Source of the DNA: CAILZL01 sp049840395
GTDB taxonomy: Bacteria > Pseudomonadota > Gammaproteobacteria > Steroidobacterales > Steroidobacteraceae
Length of the DNA: 64,000 bases
Direction of reading: 5' to 3'
Assembly (NCBI GenBank): GCA_049840395.1
Contig: JASGLD010000001.1
Span: 62,001-126,000 of the forward strand
In this document: one piece after another, positions 61,196-64,000 of the stretch
How the letters are laid out: the number at the start of each line of letters is the position of its first letter
Numbering within the stretch: the first letter of the stretch is position 1
The notes under the pieces: model-generated
What the model saw: the letters and a program-made list of their open reading frames with translations, nothing else
The model's database searches: none
Told to the model about the DNA's origin: nothing
Made by a program: the position numbers and the translations under genes

Positions 61196-61501
61196 TTACT
61201 TGCCCTTGGCAACCTGGTTGCAGGTCTCCAGTTGCTCGGCGCTTAATTGCTTGTCGCCGGAGGCGTAGGCCGCGACTTGGCCGAAACGCTTGGCCACGCT
61301 ACGGCAGGCGGGTAGGCCGACATCGGCTGGCTGAGAGGCGCTGCGGCAGGTGGTTTCGGCGCAGCGCCAGATGGTGCCGTCGATCAGTTGATCTTGCTTG
61401 ATGACAGGCGATGCCAGGGTTGCGACCTGAATGTAGTCGGCAAGGGCGGTGCCGGCCAGCAGCACAGACAATGCGCCAGCGGCAAGAATGCGGTTGAACA
61501 T
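61196..61501 (-). CDS. CC_3452-type small periplasmic protein
   Basis: 101 residues from the ATG at 61501 with AGGAGA 7 bases upstream. Signal peptide ends ALA (about 22). Mature ~79 residues contain four cysteines in the CC_3452 pattern: IWRCAETTCR, PACRSVAKRFGQV and a C-terminal LETCNQ. These should form two disulfides. Family function is unknown; common in alpha- and gammaproteobacteria. Monocistronic. Confidence 0.8.
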   Translation of the reverse strand: MFNRILAAGALSVLLAGTALADYIQVATLASPVIKQDQLIDGTIWRCAETTCRSASQPADVGLPACRSVAKRFGQVAAYASGDKQLSAEQLETCNQVAKGK

Positions 61502-61848
61502 TAAGAGAATCTCCTGAGTGTATCGATTCGGCCGGCGTTGCCGCATCGGCCTTCCATCCGCATTTCAACGCGGATGTTTGCGGGATGCTTATTTCCGTGC
61601 GGGACGTAATTCGGCAACCCAGTAATTATCGGAATCGATACGCATAAAATTGAGTGCGCAGATCACAAATAAGCGCTTCTTTTCAAATACTCACACAAGA
61701 ATTTTTGACGCTTTCCTGGGTTCGATAACTCATGTGGAACGTCCGCTTAAATGGCTTGCTTGTAAGCGCGCCTGACAATGGCTCTGTAAGGCGGCGGGAT
61801 GGTTGGACCGAGGTTTGCAATTGAACATAAATACGGGTTTGCTTGGCA
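61502..61848. other. Intergenic region, no feature recognised
   Basis: 347 bases between the CC_3452-type gene start and the end of DUF6152 copy 4. It must contain the promoter of the CC_3452-type gene; no boxes, repeat or RNA recognised. Confidence 0.45.
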
Positions 61849-62217
61849 TCAGTTCGCTTTCGGGCTGACTACCGTGCCGTCCGCTCTCACCAGGCTCATA
61901 AACAACCCAATCGGTTGTCCATCGCGAATAGGATGCGTGTGCACGGACACTTTCTCGCCGGCTTTGAAATCTGACTTCTTGATGCCAAAGCGCTCCAACA
62001 TACTGGGTGGTGCGGTCTCAATCGACCATTGAGTGGTGGCGCCATCAGCACCTGTTGCCATGACGATCAGCCAGCCATGCGGATTGGTCCATTGCATTTC
62101 CTTGATGACGGCATCCAGCACCAGCTCCTTGCCGGTGTCGAACATGGCTGTTGAATGATGGGCGCTGAGCGGCAGTGCCAGCAGGCCAATCGTTGCAATC
62201 AATAGTGCGCGTTTCAT
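61849..62217 (-). CDS. DUF6152-type periplasmic protein, copy 4
   Basis: 122 residues. The signal peptide ends LSA, so the mature N-terminus is HHSTAMFD. KEMQWTNPHGW and WSIETAPP resemble copy 3 most, followed by a FKAGEKV block and HPIRDGQPIG. GAGG lies 8 bases upstream of the ATG. Its partner-family gene lies upstream on the same strand, with 135 bases and a REP element between, so the order is reversed relative to the 28428/27600 cassette. Confidence 0.85.
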   Translation of the reverse strand: MKRALLIATIGLLALPLSAHHSTAMFDTGKELVLDAVIKEMQWTNPHGWLIVMATGADGATTQWSIETAPPSMLERFGIKKSDFKAGEKVSVHTHPIRDGQPIGLFMSLVRADGTVVSPKAN

Positions 62218-62285
62218 AACGGAGCCTCGTAATCAGCTTGTTGGCCATTCAATTCACAATGCAATTCAATCTCAATTTCGATTCC

Positions 62286-62309
62286 CTCTCCCGAGAGCGG
62301 GAGAGAGGA
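62286..62309. repeat. REP palindrome (CTCTCCCG/CGGGAGAG)
   Basis: CTCTCCCG at 62287-62294 pairs with CGGGAGAG at 62299-62306 around a 4-base loop. Same core as the elements at 32774-32870. It lies inside the DUF6152 copy 4 cassette. Confidence 0.65.
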
Positions 62310-62352
62310 CGCTTATTCAAACTTTTTCCTACGTGCGGTACTACGGTGATCA

Positions 62353-63342
62353 TCACTTCGGCATGGAATCCTGAGCCACTTCAGGAATGCCGAATGTGCT
62401 TGGGTCTCGGTAATTCTTATCGCCCGGCAGGGTGTATTGCGTCGATCCATCTGCGCCGCGATAGACATTGTTGTTTTCTTCGCAGGCATCGTAGTGAACT
62501 CTCAGCGCCGGATTGGTGACTTTCTTATATTGAAACACCACATGCCAGGGTTTGGTCAGACTCAACGGATCGTAAACGGTAATGCGGTCTTCAATCAGAT
62601 TGGCATTCACTTTACGGATCTGCTCGACGGTGCTGATCTGAAAACTGAAATCAGGTTGACTGCGTTGATACTCACCGGCCTTCATATGGTTGGTATGCAC
62701 TATCAGCGTATCGCCATTCCAGAAACCGATCGAATCGCCCATCCATAGTGGCACCGCATCTTCATCCGGTATGTGGCTGCGACCATCGGTGTAGATGCGT
62801 CGTGTCTCGTTGATCTGTTCGTGCGTCATCCATACTTGTTTGGGCGTCACAATGAACTCTCTAAAAAACGGCTCGGTCAGCCAGCGTGGAAATCCAGCCG
62901 GCAGGCAGTAACTCAGCCGATCCCACTCTTTGCCTGCAGCAATATCGGCGACCTTCTTGTCGTATGCCGCTTGATACTTGGGTGTCAGTGAAGCGGTGTT
63001 GCGGCCGGCGCCATAAGTAGAGCCCAGAATGGGATGCGCACCTGCGGAGTCGTCAAATGAAGCGCCCAATCCATGCGAGTCGCGTATCCACAATCCGGTC
63101 CAGTCTGGAATGTTGGTCGCGGTTTTCTGGGTGCCGCCTTTCGCTTGTTTCAGCAGCCCCTGATATTCATCCCAGGAAGAACTGAATTCCTGATTGGGCA
63201 TGGCTTGATTAAGCCGGGCTTGATTAGATGTGACTGCTTGTGAAGCTGCGCGCGCTGCGGGGGCTAAGGTCATTGTGACGATGAGTGCTGTCGATATGAT
63301 TGCTTTACAACAAGCCATTCGTTTTTGGCTATACGTGATCAT
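62353..63342 (-). CDS. Secreted DUF6152-partner family protein, copy 4
   Basis: 329 residues from the ATG at 63342 (GTG at 63360 is an alternative). Signal peptide ends ARA (about 33). Family motifs: IPDWTGLWIRD, then VWMTHEQINETRRIYTDGRSH, MGDSIGFWNGDTLIVHT, an EQIRKV strand and VYDPLSLTKPW, then DACEENN near the C-terminus. It is longer than the other copies because of an insertion at about 45-120 (Gly/Ala/Thr-rich). Lies upstream of DUF6152 copy 4. Function unknown; an enzyme for an unidentified substrate or a binding protein are both possible. Confidence 0.78.
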   Translation of the reverse strand: MITYSQKRMACCKAIISTALIVTMTLAPAARAASQAVTSNQARLNQAMPNQEFSSSWDEYQGLLKQAKGGTQKTATNIPDWTGLWIRDSHGLGASFDDSAGAHPILGSTYGAGRNTASLTPKYQAAYDKKVADIAAGKEWDRLSYCLPAGFPRWLTEPFFREFIVTPKQVWMTHEQINETRRIYTDGRSHIPDEDAVPLWMGDSIGFWNGDTLIVHTNHMKAGEYQRSQPDFSFQISTVEQIRKVNANLIEDRITVYDPLSLTKPWHVVFQYKKVTNPALRVHYDACEENNNVYRGADGSTQYTLPGDKNYRDPSTFGIPEVAQDSMPK

Positions 63343-63589
63343 TGTCTTTAATCCCCGCACATATTTGTCTGTATCGACGAATGCTGATTGCTTTCATCAT
63401 CGTAGAAATTGTACTCCTTAAACAAGATGAAAATTTAGACGGCAGAGAACGAGCGATAAGGGCGATGCGATGCGAGTGATAAATAGAGGTATGAATATTA
63501 ATAATTAACGCTGGTCATGCATAACTGACTAATCTGTGTGCAACAAATTTCCAGTTGCTGGTAATCATAAGAACAAATTGGAGGATGGC

Positions 63590-64000
63590 ATGATCGAGCG
63601 TTCAATGCGCAACCTCTCTCTGGAGACCATAGGTAACGATGAGACGTTCAATCGTCGTGACGTCATTGAAAGCGTCTTAATTGCCAGTGTGGGATGTTTG
63701 AGTGTGCCTTCATCGCTTAGAGCGGCCGAAAGAAGATTCACTGCTGTCGTCGATACTCAATATGGCCGGGTGCGCGGCGTTTTAGAAGGCAGGATCAATA
63801 TATTCAAGGGGATTCCCTATGGTGCCGACACTGGCGGAAAGATGCGCTGGTTGCCGCCGGCTGTGCCTATGGCATGGGCGACAGTTCTGGACACAATCGA
63901 CTACGGACAAATATGTCCGCAAAGAACATTGAGTGGTTTGGATCTTGAGCTGTTACAGAGTGGCCCGGTGGGCGAAGACTGCTTGAAGCTGCATATATGG
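63590..64000 (+). CDS. Type B carboxylesterase, N-terminal part (runs off the window)
   Basis: 137 residues to the edge with no stop. The N-terminus contains FNRRDVIESVLIASVG, a likely Tat signal. The mature part starts VDTQYGRVRGV, then FKGIPYGA, RWLPP, YGQICPQ and GPVGEDCLKLHIW, the typical beginning of type B carboxylesterases/cholinesterase-like hydrolases (GEDCLxLNVW motif). The catalytic Ser lies beyond the window. Start at 63590 has GGAGG 5 bases upstream. Substrate would be an ester; neighbours give no specificity. Confidence 0.9.
   Translation, partial: MIERSMRNLSLETIGNDETFNRRDVIESVLIASVGCLSVPSSLRAAERRFTAVVDTQYGRVRGVLEGRINIFKGIPYGADTGGKMRWLPPAVPMAWATVLDTIDYGQICPQRTLSGLDLELLQSGPVGEDCLKLHIW

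Overview
The window looks like a chromosomal segment of a Gram-negative gammaproteobacterium of moderate GC. Evidence: outer-membrane barrels and a TonB-dependent receptor, lipoprotein and Tat signals, an EptA-type lipid A transferase, an MHYT-GGDEF-EAL protein and an ECF41 sigma factor. Four copies of the DUF6152-type periplasmic family, poly-serine lipoprotein linkers and many secreted hydrolases fit a Steroidobacteraceae/Nevskiales- or Cellvibrionales-like soil saprophyte. That placement is an inference; no rRNA or strong housekeeping marker is present. I see no integrase, transposase, phage gene, tRNA, rRNA or CRISPR array.

Layout. 1-2759: a tightly overlapping envelope operon of unknown role (edge-truncated gene, double zinc-ribbon membrane protein, secreted protein, putative outer-membrane barrel). 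2968-4858: a tandem EthD-like secreted protein and an atypical glycerophosphodiesterase-like protein. 5177-9898: two large propeller lipoproteins sharing an ~82-residue module. 10089-14737: YaiI and two divergent amidases, one fused to a lipocalin-like domain. 14811-20580: a FUT8/NodZ-like glycosyltransferase, a Tat aldo-keto reductase, an envelope-lipid pair (phosphoethanolamine transferase plus PmtA-like methyltransferase) and a GcvA/AmpR-like LysR regulator. 20722-23640: the first DUF6152 cluster, flanked by a 66-bp direct repeat. 24155-27551: a PBP2 and an MFS transporter. 27600-30428: a second DUF6152 cassette and an FrsA-like hydrolase. 30758-32660: a BlaI/M56-peptidase regulatory operon with two operator palindromes. 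32961-39187: a tannase-like secreted hydrolase, two small genes and a TonB-dependent receptor. 39562-43916: a secreted protein and a large NHL/GEVED protein. 44138-45599: an ECF41 sigma factor and its carboxymuconolactone decarboxylase-like partner, each behind a matching promoter. 45711-53561: serine hydrolase, tandem NTF2-like protein, a third module-bearing lipoprotein, a haem-oxygenase-like (HDO) protein, a sugar-dehydrogenase lipoprotein and a small periplasmic protein. 53621-61501: c-di-GMP protein, histidine-rich lipoprotein, hybrid histidine kinase, FG-GAP propeller, SRPBCC protein and CC_3452-type protein. 61849-64000: a third DUF6152 cassette and the start of a type B carboxylesterase.

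How the genes fit together. Most products are exported: esterases, amidases, propellers and a TonB receptor suggest scavenging of complex, perhaps plant-derived, esters and amides. Regulation is local, through BlaI operators, ECF41 promoters and a LysR gene. The most notable recurring pattern is the pairing of DUF6152 proteins, whose predicted mature N-terminus is His-His, with a second secreted family carrying an IYxDGRxHP / GxSxGxWxGDTLVVxT signature. They occur four to four over three loci. The second most unusual item is an M56 antirepressor peptidase whose sensor domain is replaced by a PilQ/STN-like domain.
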